Assembly (NCBI GenBank): GCA_024398845.1
Contig: JAKSIM010000019.1
Location: 1-50,857 of the forward strand
Length of the DNA: 50,857 bases
Source of the DNA: Fibrobacter sp.
Lineage (GTDB): Bacteria > Fibrobacterota > Fibrobacteria > Fibrobacterales > Fibrobacteraceae
Direction of reading: 5' to 3'
Shown: positions 15,236-24,767 of the stretch, in pieces
Numbering within the stretch: the first letter of the stretch is position 1
Layout: each line of letters opens with the position of its first letter
Notes under the pieces: model-generated
Databases searched by the model: none
What the model was told of the DNA's origin: nothing
Seen by the model: the letters and a program-made list of their open reading frames with translations, nothing else
Made by a program: the position numbers and the translations under genes

Positions 15236-15907
15236 TTACCAGTCCTTAGCTGGGCGAGCTTGGCCACGAATAGGCTTCCAAGGCTTGCGTTCGCCATTCT
15301 GTTCGTCAAAGTCCTTCAACAGCTGGCTTGCCTCTTCCGGGGTCATTTCGCCCATCTGCACAGGCTGTTCCTGCGGTTCTTCACCACTGCTGTCGCTGGA
15401 GCCCTCCTCGGGCTGTTCCGGCTGTTCACCCGCACCGCCCTGGTCGCTGCTGCTTTCGCCTTCGCTATTGCTGCTCGCGCCACCTTGGCCCTGATTTTCA
15501 TCTTCGCTATCGCTAGAACCTTCAGAACTGCTGGACTCGCCATTTTGATCTTGGTTGTTTTCGCCCTGATTCTTGTTCTGGTCCTGATTTTGGTCCTTAT
15601 CCTGATCCTGATTCTGATCTTGGTTTTGATCCTGATTCTGGTCCTGGTTCTTGTCGTTCTTCTTGTTTTCGTTCTTTTGTTCGTCCTTGGCCTCGTGAAT
15701 GCGGTCAAGGAGCATTTGCAGCTTTTGATCGTTCGGGTAATATTGCAAGCCCTCGTTGCAAGTGATTTCGGCACTCGGCAAACGATTTTCAATATACTGG
15801 AAGGCTGCATCGCTATAATAGGCGCTAGCACTCTTCGGAGCCGCCACCGCAGCCGAAGCCAGGAGCATCAACCAACCACCAACCACTAGCCACTGCTTAC
15901 TAGTCAT
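15236..15907 (-). CDS. Secreted BatC/BatD-associated-like protein with a long DQNQ tract
   Basis: The 223-residue product has a signal peptide (LLASAAVAAP) and a short TPR-like helical region (about residues 25-75). A low-complexity middle of Asp/Gln/Asn repeats (about 80-115) and Ser/Glu/Gly follows. The C-terminal segment, MTPEEASQLLKDFDEQN, resembles the tail found in Bat-operon TPR proteins. The ATG overlaps the stop codon of the upstream gene (TAATG), so the two are translationally coupled. It is probably periplasmic and works with its neighbour. The function is unknown. Confidence 0.65.
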   Translation of the reverse strand: MTSKQWLVVGGWLMLLASAAVAAPKSASAYYSDAAFQYIENRLPSAEITCNEGLQYYPNDQKLQMLLDRIHEAKDEQKNENKKNDKNQDQNQDQNQDQNQDQDKDQNQDQNKNQGENNQDQNGESSSSEGSSDSEDENQGQGGASSNSEGESSSDQGGAGEQPEQPEEGSSDSSGEEPQEQPVQMGEMTPEEASQLLKDFDEQNGERKPWKPIRGQARPAKDW

Positions 15908-16647
15908 TAAATCACCTCCAGGTCATTGTCGGTGTTGCTTGCGTCAATCTTTGCCTTGGGTTTGCGCCCAGCCTTGATTTCAATGACATCATCAATGCGT
16001 TGCACATAGGAACCCAGCTGGCCAGCCGTTTCATCTTCGGCAATCGTATTTTCCAAAAGTTCCTTCGCCTCGGCATACTTGCCGTCCTTGCTCAGCTGCA
16101 GGGCGCGGGCAAGGGCTTCCTTAGCCTTTTCAGAAAGTGGGGGTTGCTTTTGGTCGTTATCCTGATCCTGGTTCTGGTCCTTGTTCTCTTTTTGCTTGTC
16201 GAGTTCTTCTTTTAACTTGCGCTGAACAATTTCCACGTTTTTCTTTGCATTTTCAAAACTATTGTCGAGGTCAATCGCCTTCTTTAAATACCCCACGGAT
16301 TCACGCCAGGCGGCAATGCGTTCGCTGCCTTCGCTTGACTTTTCGCCAATGCGGAAATGCGTGTTCGCCAAATTGTAAGCAGCCTTAGAAGCGAGTTTCT
16401 TATCGGGCATGCGCATGGCGCTCTCAAGTTCCTTCTTGGCTTCTTCAAAATTGCCCAACTTATACTGACAGGTTCCAATATTGTAAAACAACATCGGGTT
16501 TGCGGGTTCCGCTTCGCGGGCCTCCATATACTTTTTAAGGGCACCTTCAAAATCGCCGGCGGCAAAAAGCTTATTGCCGTCATTAATGGGTCGGGCCCAA
16601 GCCACGACCGCCAATAAGAGACAAAAAACGGTAAAATTCAATCGCAT
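15907..16647 (-). CDS. BatC-like TPR protein
   Basis: The 246-residue product has a signal peptide (FTVFCLLLAVVAWA). Tetratricopeptide repeats over about residues 20-140 include GNKLFAAGDFEGALKKYMEA and NPMLFYNIGTCQYKLGNF. A DQNQ-rich segment and a final SEKAKEALARALQLSKDGKYAEAKELL repeat region, cut here to its sense as another TPR, follow. The domain order matches BatC/BatE proteins of the Bacteroides aerotolerance (MoxR-Bat) systems. A TTG at 16662 would extend the frame. The ATG at 16647 lies six bases after TATATT, suggesting a leaderless message. The vWA partners BatA/BatB are not in this window. Confidence 0.72.
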   Translation of the reverse strand: MRLNFTVFCLLLAVVAWARPINDGNKLFAAGDFEGALKKYMEAREAEPANPMLFYNIGTCQYKLGNFEEAKKELESAMRMPDKKLASKAAYNLANTHFRIGEKSSEGSERIAAWRESVGYLKKAIDLDNSFENAKKNVEIVQRKLKEELDKQKENKDQNQDQDNDQKQPPLSEKAKEALARALQLSKDGKYAEAKELLENTIAEDETAGQLGSYVQRIDDVIEIKAGRKPKAKIDASNTDNDLEVI

Positions 16648-16653
16648 ATCAAG

Positions 16654-16659
16654 AATATA
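16654..16659 (-). promoter_or_regulatory. -10 element of a leaderless promoter before the BatC-like gene
   Basis: TATATT, within the same TTTTGTATATTC found before the DUF58 gene, lies six bases before the ATG at 16647. Confidence 0.45.
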
Positions 16660-16674
16660 CAAAAAGTACTTTCG

Positions 16675-18411
16675 CTAGAACAATTTGATATAGGGGTTTA
16701 GCCAATCCGTATGATCACTCGAATTAGACCCTCTCGAACTGGTCCTCAGTTCCAAAACAGACTTGTTTTTTACAGAAAGCGACATAAAGACAGGCTTTTC
16801 AAAGCCCCGCAGTGCTTTACTCTTCCAAACGAGTTCGTTATCCAAATACACAGCAAACTCAGCATCGCCCTTTCCGTAGGTTTCATCATCAATAGCCACC
16901 CCAAAGTACAGGGAATCCGCTCGTTCCGGCAATTTATAAATGATTTTCGAGTTGGCATGGGTACCAATGCCATTGCGATAAACCCTATACCCCGCCTGCA
17001 AAAGATTTCCTTCTACAGAATTATTTTCGCGAGGTGATTTATATTCCTGTTCAAATTTCTCAATAGTCATGTCTGTCAAGAACACCATATTATTTGTTTT
17101 GGGCACGCTAATGGGGCGCATCATATAGATGTTTACGACAAAGACAATTACCAACATCACCGACAACAAAACATAGGGAACAAAACACGGAATCCGATGT
17201 TCCCAAACAAAATTCCACAACCGCTTTCCATGATCCGGAAAAGCGAGAGTAAATAGGCAGAGCACTAGAATCACGCAAGTAAATGCGGATGTCATATTCC
17301 AAGTGAAATAGCCACTCAAAGGGTTAATAAAGGCAACGTTCAAGGCGGCCGCAAGCGAAATCAAAACGCACCAAATGGTCCCCTTGTTCATGTTCCACAC
17401 GCACCAGCAAAGAGATACAGGAACAGCATACAGCAAGTAACGTTCATGCATTCCCGGAAGCACTACAAAAAAGGCAAGGGCGTTCAAAGTCGCAAGCGAC
17501 CACACCGTATCCATTCTCGTGCTTCGAATGGTCTTAATCAAAGAGAAAATGGAAATCAATATAAACAGGACCTTGCCTAAAATTGCTGGCTTAAAAATAA
17601 AGCCCAGGCCATATTCCGAAATATGAAAAACGGGAACGTTATCCGGAGCGACATTGCCCGCAATCAAGTACCATAAATTTGCGGCATTGTAAGTAGCGTA
17701 AGGGTACTGGCTTGTCGTTTGGACATAAGCACGTGATAGCATGCCCGTCAAGTTTCCAGTAATGGCAAACGGCAAAAGAACCAGTACAATGGCGCCAAGT
17801 GCTATAGGCAAGCCCTTCCACGAATGACGCCAATGCTTTAGGAACAAACCGCCAAACACCGGCAAAAAAAGAATCATTTGGAACTTGGCTAAAAGCGCAA
17901 GCACGTAGAACATGGACGCAAGCAAAACCTTATTCGGTTTAAACATGCAGTAAATGCCAAGGACTGCAAATAAAATCGGGAACAAATCCACTTGCCCCCA
18001 CACTGGACCGGCCATCAACAAGGCCGGGTTCAGCGCCACAAGGCCCATAATAATGTGGCGTTTCCAATCGGGGTAATTAAACCTCGACACAAAACGGCTA
18101 AACCAATCAACCAGGAACAAATGAGAAAAATAAACAGGCCAAAGACAAATGAACTTCAAGAAAAAAGTCTTTCCAACAACAATACCAAAAATGGAATGGA
18201 CTTGCGCTACAACCCAAAGCCAAAAAACATAGAGTGGCGGATAATTCCCTTTAAAGCCTCCAAAGCCGTGATCCATTAGTTGCTGGACCCACCCCACCCA
18301 AAAGCTCTGATCACCATCATAAGCGCTCGCGTACGTACACAAAACATTGACGATAACGCAAAGAACGCCCCACGTGACAAACAATCTTACGTTTTTAGAA
18401 CTATTCCACAT
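16675..18411 (-). CDS. GT-C-type membrane glycosyltransferase with C-terminal NPCBM domain
   Basis: The 578-residue protein has about ten hydrophobic spans up to about residue 430. An acidic loop after the first span (YDGDQSFWVGW) is in the position of the GT-C catalytic Asp. This architecture belongs to the polyprenyl-phosphate-sugar transferases (GT39/GT87-like). After the last span, about 140 residues outside the membrane match an NPCBM domain: GIGTHANSKIIYKL, FGVAIDDETYGKGDAEFAVY, then DHTDWLNPYI. The combination suggests a glycosyltransferase that holds its glycan or product. The start lies three bases from the stop of the next gene upstream, so they are coupled. Confidence 0.75.
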   Translation of the reverse strand: MWNSSKNVRLFVTWGVLCVIVNVLCTYASAYDGDQSFWVGWVQQLMDHGFGGFKGNYPPLYVFWLWVVAQVHSIFGIVVGKTFFLKFICLWPVYFSHLFLVDWFSRFVSRFNYPDWKRHIIMGLVALNPALLMAGPVWGQVDLFPILFAVLGIYCMFKPNKVLLASMFYVLALLAKFQMILFLPVFGGLFLKHWRHSWKGLPIALGAIVLVLLPFAITGNLTGMLSRAYVQTTSQYPYATYNAANLWYLIAGNVAPDNVPVFHISEYGLGFIFKPAILGKVLFILISIFSLIKTIRSTRMDTVWSLATLNALAFFVVLPGMHERYLLYAVPVSLCWCVWNMNKGTIWCVLISLAAALNVAFINPLSGYFTWNMTSAFTCVILVLCLFTLAFPDHGKRLWNFVWEHRIPCFVPYVLLSVMLVIVFVVNIYMMRPISVPKTNNMVFLTDMTIEKFEQEYKSPRENNSVEGNLLQAGYRVYRNGIGTHANSKIIYKLPERADSLYFGVAIDDETYGKGDAEFAVYLDNELVWKSKALRGFEKPVFMSLSVKNKSVLELRTSSRGSNSSDHTDWLNPYIKLF

Positions 18412-18414
18412 AAA

Positions 18415-20184
18415 CTACGCTCCGACAACCACCACAGATACGCAAATCGAAAAAACAATAACCGTAATCCACCCAAGAGTACGTCTCTTTACAGAAGTCC
18501 CTTCACCGCAAATGCCTTCGGCTGTGTACGGGAGGACGCTCAAAAGAACAGGCACAATGTAGCGAAAGTCATTGCTACAGGAGAACGGGTATTTTAAACG
18601 GAGCATAATCATTGCCGCCACAAAAGCGACTAATTGCACCACCAGCAAAACATCTTTTTTGCCCCACTTTTTACGCCATAGTCCGGCAACAGTGAAAACC
18701 GCTAGCAAAATAAAGCAAACGCTCGCCACACAGGCCATCCAGCGCCCCATGTCACTATTGAGCAGCGTAAATTCGCCAAACAGCGAAGTTTTCGCCAAGT
18801 AATTCCAAAAATATTGACGTCCCAGTTCATCGTGCCACGGGTCAATATACGGGTTCGTCACAAACTTTTCTAAATCAAAGTAGAGGAAGTTCCCGGGCTT
18901 ATTCAGAACAAGAACTGAATTATCAAGGCCACCGGAATTACCGACGACTTCTCCCGTAAGGGTCATATAACCCACAATGGCCCCTATAGCCACAAGAGTT
19001 CCAACAGACGCCCATTCCATTTTGCTCACCTTTTTGGTAAAGAAGCGAGGTACAAAATGAATCAAGGTGACAAGGCCAATAATACCAAAAGCAATGGCCC
19101 CCGTTGATTTTGTCCAATAGGCAAAAGCCGCAGCAAGAATCGATGTCAAAAAGAACTTGCCCTTATTCGTCGTAAGGTAGCTTAAAATTCCCCACAGACT
19201 CACGACATAAAAAGCATAGAACAAAATGTCATTTCCTACGCGCGGGGAGGCCAAAATAAAGCTAGGCCACACGCTCCACAAAAGTCCAGCAATCAAGCGT
19301 GCATTTCCATACAGCAAGCTTTTAATGCAGGCAAGTCCAAACGCTAACGCAACGAGCGAGAATAACACATCAAGCCATTGAACCAGATTTGTCGACGGGA
19401 AATTGATGATTTTTGCAAAGTTCCAAGTTCCAGCGGCTGCAACATAATAAACTGGCGGATGATAGCAGCTCCAGCATTCTTTTGCCGAGGGAATCTTATG
19501 TTGATCCGCAATAATTTGCATGTACGACAAATGGCCGCCCACATCATGGCCGCGTTCGTCATAGAACGTATTTTGCGTATAACCCACACGGAGCAAGAGT
19601 CCAATAAAAAAACACAGCAGCAAACGGCGGTCTATTTTAAATCGCTTGCCAACGGCAAATACAAGCATGCCAAGCAAAAGGAAGAATATTACCGAAATAA
19701 TGCTAGAAACAACACTGGGCGAAGTAATTGTCGCATTAATGCCACCAAGTCCACCGCCATTTCGAATATTCAATTCTATATGAAAATGATTTTTCCCCCG
19801 TCCAAGAAGTCGTTCAATTTCGCTTTTGCTAAAAAGGAAACCCTTGTTCCAACTGCAATAACCAGGATAGCTTTCGTGCGGAAAAACAATTCCATTGACC
19901 TTAAGCCCAATGACGCAATCGTCAGGATGAATATCCAACACAAAATCGTCACCAACACCGCCGTCAACGTCCATCTCAACGGCAAAGACCTCTCCCCTTT
20001 GCATAGGAATGCTAATCGGGAGATCGCTCTCTACCGTTTGACCTTCGCGATGAAGAACCGATTTAGAAATTTTCGCTTGTACGCAACAATTCAAAAGTAC
20101 AGCAACAATCATCAACAAAATGATGACCAGTTCCGGGAACCTTTGAATGACCTTTAAAAAGTTCTTTGGTTTTAAAGAGGCCAT
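18415..20184 (-). CDS. Polytopic membrane glycosyltransferase (GT39-like)
   Basis: The 589-residue protein has an N-terminal span. A periplasmic beta-rich region of about 110 residues follows (FAVEMDVDGGVGDDFVLDI and IELNIRNGGGLGG). About ten further spans come next, with an early loop FYDERGHDVGGHLSYMQIIA that carries the acidic residues expected for a GT-C active site. It probably transfers a lipid-linked sugar outside the inner membrane. The ATG overlaps the stop of the FAD oxidoreductase gene (TAATG). Family assignment beyond GT-C is uncertain. Confidence 0.7.
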   Translation of the reverse strand: MASLKPKNFLKVIQRFPELVIILLMIVAVLLNCCVQAKISKSVLHREGQTVESDLPISIPMQRGEVFAVEMDVDGGVGDDFVLDIHPDDCVIGLKVNGIVFPHESYPGYCSWNKGFLFSKSEIERLLGRGKNHFHIELNIRNGGGLGGINATITSPSVVSSIISVIFFLLLGMLVFAVGKRFKIDRRLLLCFFIGLLLRVGYTQNTFYDERGHDVGGHLSYMQIIADQHKIPSAKECWSCYHPPVYYVAAAGTWNFAKIINFPSTNLVQWLDVLFSLVALAFGLACIKSLLYGNARLIAGLLWSVWPSFILASPRVGNDILFYAFYVVSLWGILSYLTTNKGKFFLTSILAAAFAYWTKSTGAIAFGIIGLVTLIHFVPRFFTKKVSKMEWASVGTLVAIGAIVGYMTLTGEVVGNSGGLDNSVLVLNKPGNFLYFDLEKFVTNPYIDPWHDELGRQYFWNYLAKTSLFGEFTLLNSDMGRWMACVASVCFILLAVFTVAGLWRKKWGKKDVLLVVQLVAFVAAMIMLRLKYPFSCSNDFRYIVPVLLSVLPYTAEGICGEGTSVKRRTLGWITVIVFSICVSVVVVGA

Positions 20185-21785
20185 TACTTTTTACCTTCGT
20201 GGTATTCTTCTTCGGTGTTCACGTTCCAGCAGTCGCGCTTGTCAAGGCTACCTTCGCGAATGCACTTGACCGTTTCCATGGCGGTAAGCATGCTGTGGTC
20301 CATGTTGTTGTAGCGGTGCATGCCGTTACGGCCCATGAGGAACATATTCTCCACCGGATCCACGAATTCGCGCACCTTGTCGAATTCGCCATAAGTTCCA
20401 AAGTACGCCGGATAAGCCTTTTTGATGTGGAAGCAAACGGAATCACGAACGTCCTCGGGTTTTGCCACGTGAATCTTGTCGAGTTCAGCGATGGCGAACT
20501 TGATAAAGTCTTCGTCCTTCATGTTCCACATTTCATCGCCTTCGTTGGCGAAGTATTCAAGGCCAATCCAAACCTTGGAGGGGTCGCTTACCAAGTACGG
20601 GCTCCAGTTGTTAAACACCTGGATGCGTCCGAGCTTCACGTCGTTCTCCTGCACGTAAATCCAGTTGTCGGCGACAAACTTGAGTTTACTTTCGGGTGTA
20701 CCCGGCTTGGCCGGATTCTTGATGAGCAGGCGGTCGAGCAAAAGACCGACCGTCATAAAGTCGCGGTACACAAGACCATTTGCAACACGCTTGACTTCGG
20801 CGGGAACGGGATTCTTGGCGTCGTCCATGGCGTTCACAAGATCCTTGACCGGCATGGTCGAGAGAAAATAATCGCAAGCGACGGTCTGCGATTCGCCATT
20901 GCATTCTACAACAACGCTCGTGACGCGATTGCCTTCGCGGTTCACATGCTTGACTGTGCTATTCAAATGAATTTCGCCGCCCATCTTTTGCACTTGTTCG
21001 GCGACCGTTTCCCACAACTCTCCCGGGCCTAGCTTCGGGTAAAGGAACTGACCAATAAGGCTCGTCTCGGTATCCTTTTGACGAACATCGTCGCCAGACT
21101 TTTTGCTTGCAAAAATCTGCTTCACCGCATGGAGAACGGTCTTCGTGATGGAGAGACCCTTGATGCGCTGTCCACCCCAATCCGGGCTGATTTCACTGCA
21201 CGGAACGCCCCACACCTTCTCGGTATAATCACGGAAGAACGTGCGATAGAGTTCCACGCCAAAGCGGTTAATCATGAAGTCTTCAAGACTCTTTTCTTTG
21301 CGGGCGGGAGTCACTTTCACCTTGAGGTAACTCATGCCTATCTTGAACATGCGCCAAAGGCCAAGGCCCTTGATGGTCGCGGCATTCAGGCTTACCGGAT
21401 AGTCAAAAAGTTTACGCAAAAAAAGAATTCGGCTAAGGCGACTACGGCAAAGCATAACTTTGTCGTCTTTTTCGGGATTCGGGCCGCCCGCCACCAAAGG
21501 AACGCTACGACCGATTTCAATATCGTCGCGGCTCGCCGCTCCTTGCAAAGGCAAAATACCCTGCCACCAGTCCATCACGGCATCGCTCTTGCTAAAGAAC
21601 CTGTGACCGCCAATGTCCATGCGATTCCCGTTATGGCAAGCCGTACGTGAAATACCGCCAATAACGTTCTCGCATTCAAAAATAACAGGTTTTACATCTG
21701 TGGTACGCAAAAGTTCCAAAGCAGCCGTCAAACCGGCAGGACCGGCGCCTGCAATAACCGCAATTTTAGATGAATCAGAAACCAT
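20184..21785 (-). CDS. NAD(P)/FAD-dependent oxidoreductase, UDP-galactopyranose-mutase / amine-oxidase-like
   Basis: The 533-residue protein starts with a Rossmann dinucleotide motif ([17 protein letters not shown]). A second FAD contact, [13 protein letters not shown], follows, and a C-terminal FAD-binding strand is seen at [18 protein letters not shown]. Proteins with this layout sit in polysaccharide and lipid-linked glycan clusters next to GtrA and glycosyltransferases, as here. The substrate cannot be read from the sequence. Its end is fused by TAATG overlap to the GT39-like gene, and it follows the GtrA gene by 23 bases. Confidence 0.8.
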   Translation of the reverse strand: MVSDSSKIAVIAGAGPAGLTAALELLRTTDVKPVIFECENVIGGISRTACHNGNRMDIGGHRFFSKSDAVMDWWQGILPLQGAASRDDIEIGRSVPLVAGGPNPEKDDKVMLCRSRLSRILFLRKLFDYPVSLNAATIKGLGLWRMFKIGMSYLKVKVTPARKEKSLEDFMINRFGVELYRTFFRDYTEKVWGVPCSEISPDWGGQRIKGLSITKTVLHAVKQIFASKKSGDDVRQKDTETSLIGQFLYPKLGPGELWETVAEQVQKMGGEIHLNSTVKHVNREGNRVTSVVVECNGESQTVACDYFLSTMPVKDLVNAMDDAKNPVPAEVKRVANGLVYRDFMTVGLLLDRLLIKNPAKPGTPESKLKFVADNWIYVQENDVKLGRIQVFNNWSPYLVSDPSKVWIGLEYFANEGDEMWNMKDEDFIKFAIAELDKIHVAKPEDVRDSVCFHIKKAYPAYFGTYGEFDKVREFVDPVENMFLMGRNGMHRYNNMDHSMLTAMETVKCIREGSLDKRDCWNVNTEEEYHEGKK

Positions 21786-21808
21786 ATTTACGCACCTTTC
21801 TTTTTGTT

Positions 21809-22261
21809 TTAAATTTTCTTTCCACGGAACAGCAGTGCCTTACGTACACCAAAATTCCACATGAGCACAATCACGGCGGCAATCATCTTTGAAGCCATTT
21901 CCATGACATGCATATAATCGACCATGAGATACATTAACAACTGGTTTATTCCCACACCGGCAAAACCAATTAACGCAAAAATGAGAATCTCTGCACCTTT
22001 GCTTTTAACGTTTCTTTTGCAAGTCGAAAACACCCAGACTACACTAATGTAATAGTTCACGGCAAGGCCACCCAAGAGCCCCATCAAGTTCGCCAGCAAA
22101 TAATGCCAATCGAATACATAGAGGAACAAGGCAAAAAGTCCAAAGTCCACAACAAAGGCAACACCGCCGGTAACCAAATACCGCATAAACTGCCCAACTA
22201 GGGACTGCCGCGAGGGCACATGGGATTTGTGCAAATCCTTTATTGAATCGTCTTTGACCAC
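21809..22261 (-). CDS. GtrA-family membrane protein
   Basis: The 150-residue protein has four hydrophobic spans. The GtrA signatures are visible: [19 protein letters not shown] near the start and [10 protein letters not shown] in the middle. GtrA proteins help move or present polyprenyl-linked sugars across the inner membrane. The start appears to be a GTG at 22261. It heads a run of glycan genes and is divergent from an acyltransferase gene 46 bases away. Confidence 0.85.
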   Translation of the reverse strand: MVKDDSIKDLHKSHVPSRQSLVGQFMRYLVTGGVAFVVDFGLFALFLYVFDWHYLLANLMGLLGGLAVNYYISVVWVFSTCKRNVKSKGAEILIFALIGFAGVGINQLLMYLMVDYMHVMEMASKMIAAVIVLMWNFGVRKALLFRGKKI

Positions 22262-22294
22262 GTTTAAAAAATAATAAATTTAGTTGCACTCTTT

Positions 22295-22300
22295 TATTTA
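22295..22300 (+). promoter_or_regulatory. -10 element of a leaderless promoter before the acyltransferase
   Basis: TATTTA lies seven bases before the ATG at 22308, the same hexamer and spacing as before the FISUMP ATG at 1764. Confidence 0.4.
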
Positions 22301-22307
22301 GGCGATT

Positions 22308-23363
22308 ATGGAATCAAAAAGAATTGAATATATCGACGTTGCCAAGTTCCTCGCCATGGTTCTCGTTGTATTTTCCCATGGATTCAGGGAAGGGAAACTC
22401 GTCTGTTTTCTCTTCGCCTTTCACCTGCCCGTCTTTTATTTTCTCAACGGAATGACACTAAAGCTCGAAAACCAAACTTTTGGTGAGTTTTTATCTAAAA
22501 AACTGCAACGTTACATTCTGCCCATGTTTGGATTAGGCGCCCTTTGCGTTCTATTGGAATGGTTCCTTAAATTCATTTCCAACACTCCAATTCCAGACAA
22601 CTTTATTTTGCTAAACCTTGCCAAAATCATTAACCAAATAAGAGCCTACACCATTTGGTTTTTGCCAGCGCTGTTCTTCGTAGACCTGATAATGTTCGGT
22701 CTAAGCAAAGTCTTTAAAGACAAACTCAGCCTTATGGGAATAACGACACTGGGAATTCTTGGCATCGGGATTTCCTTCAATCTCTTTTGCAAAACTTTTT
22801 TTGTTTGGAATTTTGACGCTTCCTTGTTCGGGCTCATCTTCACTTATTTCGGATATTTATTCCACCACAAAAAATGCTCCCGCTTTTACCACCTTTTAAC
22901 AGACAAACGCATTGTCTCCTTTATTGTGGGCACCGGGCTCCTCGTGGTCACCTATCACCTGAGCATTTACAACTACACTACCTACAAAATGCACTTAGAG
23001 ATGTTTCGAGGCTTTTACAACGCCCACTACATCACTATTCCCTGCGCCATTATAGGCTGTTTTGGTTTTACGCTTTTATGCCGAGGCATTACGAATTTTG
23101 TGCTAGCAAAACCCGTAGAAATCAATCTCGCCCTATTGGCCACGCACCAAATTTTTGCGATACCCTTCTTTTGCCAATTCATTGCCAAAAGTTGGTGGTA
23201 CAGCGCAGCTTACCAACCAGTAACTAGCCCAAGTTACATAACCTTCGTCATTACAATGACTTGTTTTTGCATTGCGTTCTCGGCCGTCGTTCACGTTATT
23301 CTCAAATACTCCCCTTTGAGTCTAATAGTGAACAAGCCTTTATGTAAGCTTTACCGCAAATAG
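22308..23363 (+). CDS. Acyltransferase 3 family membrane protein
   Basis: The 351-residue protein has about ten spans and opens with RIEYIDVAKFLAMVLVVFSH, the N-terminal signature of acyltransferase-3 / OafA-like O-acetyltransferases, with the conserved histidine at the end of the first span. A second helix FAFHLPVFYFLNGMTL follows. Such enzymes add acetyl or similar groups to surface sugars, in keeping with the divergent glycan genes. The 3' end overlaps the convergent aminopeptidase gene by 24 bases. Confidence 0.85.
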   Translation: MESKRIEYIDVAKFLAMVLVVFSHGFREGKLVCFLFAFHLPVFYFLNGMTLKLENQTFGEFLSKKLQRYILPMFGLGALCVLLEWFLKFISNTPIPDNFILLNLAKIINQIRAYTIWFLPALFFVDLIMFGLSKVFKDKLSLMGITTLGILGIGISFNLFCKTFFVWNFDASLFGLIFTYFGYLFHHKKCSRFYHLLTDKRIVSFIVGTGLLVVTYHLSIYNYTTYKMHLEMFRGFYNAHYITIPCAIIGCFGFTLLCRGITNFVLAKPVEINLALLATHQIFAIPFFCQFIAKSWWYSAAYQPVTSPSYITFVITMTCFCIAFSAVVHVILKYSPLSLIVNKPLCKLYRK

Positions 23364-24599
23364 AGTTTTAACCAAGCTTATCATATCTTGATGGTCTTTT
23401 ATTGCTGTCATCTCGCGAATGCTGTGCATGCTCAACATGGGTTCGCCAATATCTACCGTCGGGATTCCAAGAGAAGCGGAAATCACGGGTCCAACAGTGC
23501 TACCACAAGGCATATCGTTTCGCATCACAAATTCTTGTAACGGAACGCAGGCCCGTTCGCAAAGCTGACGCAATCGCGCAGAACTAAAGACATCGCTCGC
23601 ATAACGTTTTTGAGAATTCATTTTTAGCACAACGCCACCACCGAGTACCGGAGCATGATTGGATTCATGTTTTTCCGGGTGGTTCGGGTGTTCCGCATGA
23701 GCCATATCCACAGAAAGTGCGAAAGATTCAGCAAGAACTGCAGACAAATTCACTTGACCTCGAAGGGATGTCCAAATTTCTTCAAGTGTTGATTTCAAGA
23801 AATTTCCCGCCGCTCCATCGCGGCTAGTGGAACCGACTTCTTCGTTATTGAGGAACGCCGCAACGCAAATATCTTTATCGTCGTTCTGGCTATTGAGAAT
23901 CGCCTCGGCAATGGCGTGGCAACTGCTCAAATTATCGAGCCTGCCCGAATAAACCCACTCGTCATTAAAGCCGCCTGAATTCGCAGACTGCGCATCAAAA
24001 AGCTGTATGTCAAAATCCAAGAGTTTTTCGTTTGTTTGGAGTTCATTCTTTAAAGCATCCACAAAGTTTTTTGGATTCACTCCGGCAGCGCTCCACAGAG
24101 CATCAAAATCCGTTTGCGGATTCAGCTTTAAGCCGTCCTGATTCACGTTTCGATTCAGGTGGACCGCCAACTGCGGAATTCGGAACAACTTACCCCCACG
24201 GACAAGCTTGGTCTGCAAAGCACCATCTTTTTCAAAAGCGAGAAGACCCGCATAGCCCAAATCGCGATCGAGCCAGCTTGTGTAGAGCGGGCTTCCATAG
24301 ACCTCGGTATGGAGTGTTGAAACGCCTGCATTCATCTTATCGGGTTTAGGCGTCACCTTCAACGCGGGGAAATCGGTATGGGCCAAGGCAAGGCGAATCC
24401 TCGTTGTCGAGGAGATAGTCTTTGGCGTACGAAAAGCGATGAGAGCCCCACCGCGTTCCACCAAGTACGCCCCGTCAAGATTTAACTTTTGACCGTTTTT
24501 GCCCGAAAAATCAAAACCAGCGTGGCAGAACTCGTTGCGTAAAAAATCCACCGTATGGTATGGAGTCACCGCATAATTCAAAAAATCAAAAAAACGCAT
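23340..24599 (-). CDS. M18-family (aspartyl) aminopeptidase
   Basis: The 419-residue enzyme is a di-zinc exopeptidase. Visible ligands and motifs are AHTDFPALKV, the DNLSSCHAI segment, NNEEVGSTSRDGAAG, SVDMAHAEHPNHPEKH and the C-terminal MHSIREM. M18 enzymes remove N-terminal acidic or other residues from cytoplasmic peptides. Longer frames reach 24668, but the ATG at 24599 has TAGGAG six bases before it. It is divergent from the MCE gene. Confidence 0.88.
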   Translation of the reverse strand: MRFFDFLNYAVTPYHTVDFLRNEFCHAGFDFSGKNGQKLNLDGAYLVERGGALIAFRTPKTISSTTRIRLALAHTDFPALKVTPKPDKMNAGVSTLHTEVYGSPLYTSWLDRDLGYAGLLAFEKDGALQTKLVRGGKLFRIPQLAVHLNRNVNQDGLKLNPQTDFDALWSAAGVNPKNFVDALKNELQTNEKLLDFDIQLFDAQSANSGGFNDEWVYSGRLDNLSSCHAIAEAILNSQNDDKDICVAAFLNNEEVGSTSRDGAAGNFLKSTLEEIWTSLRGQVNLSAVLAESFALSVDMAHAEHPNHPEKHESNHAPVLGGGVVLKMNSQKRYASDVFSSARLRQLCERACVPLQEFVMRNDMPCGSTVGPVISASLGIPTVDIGEPMLSMHSIREMTAIKDHQDMISLVKTLFAVKLT

Positions 24600-24754
24600 T
24601 TTCGCTCCTATCGTATTCATCCCCCCCAAAAAAACATCAAAATTTGAATTTTTAGGGGATTTTATCATTTAAAATAGAAAAGGGCGTTCAATAAATAAAT
24701 GTGGGACAATGATTTATAACGACTGCGCTCGATTTATGTTTCAAAATTTTTATA

Positions 24755-24760
24755 TATATT
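24755..24760 (+). promoter_or_regulatory. -10 element of a leaderless promoter before the MCE gene
   Basis: TATATT lies seven bases before the ATG at 24768, with no ribosome-binding site. Confidence 0.45.
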
Positions 24761-24767
24761 ACGCAGT

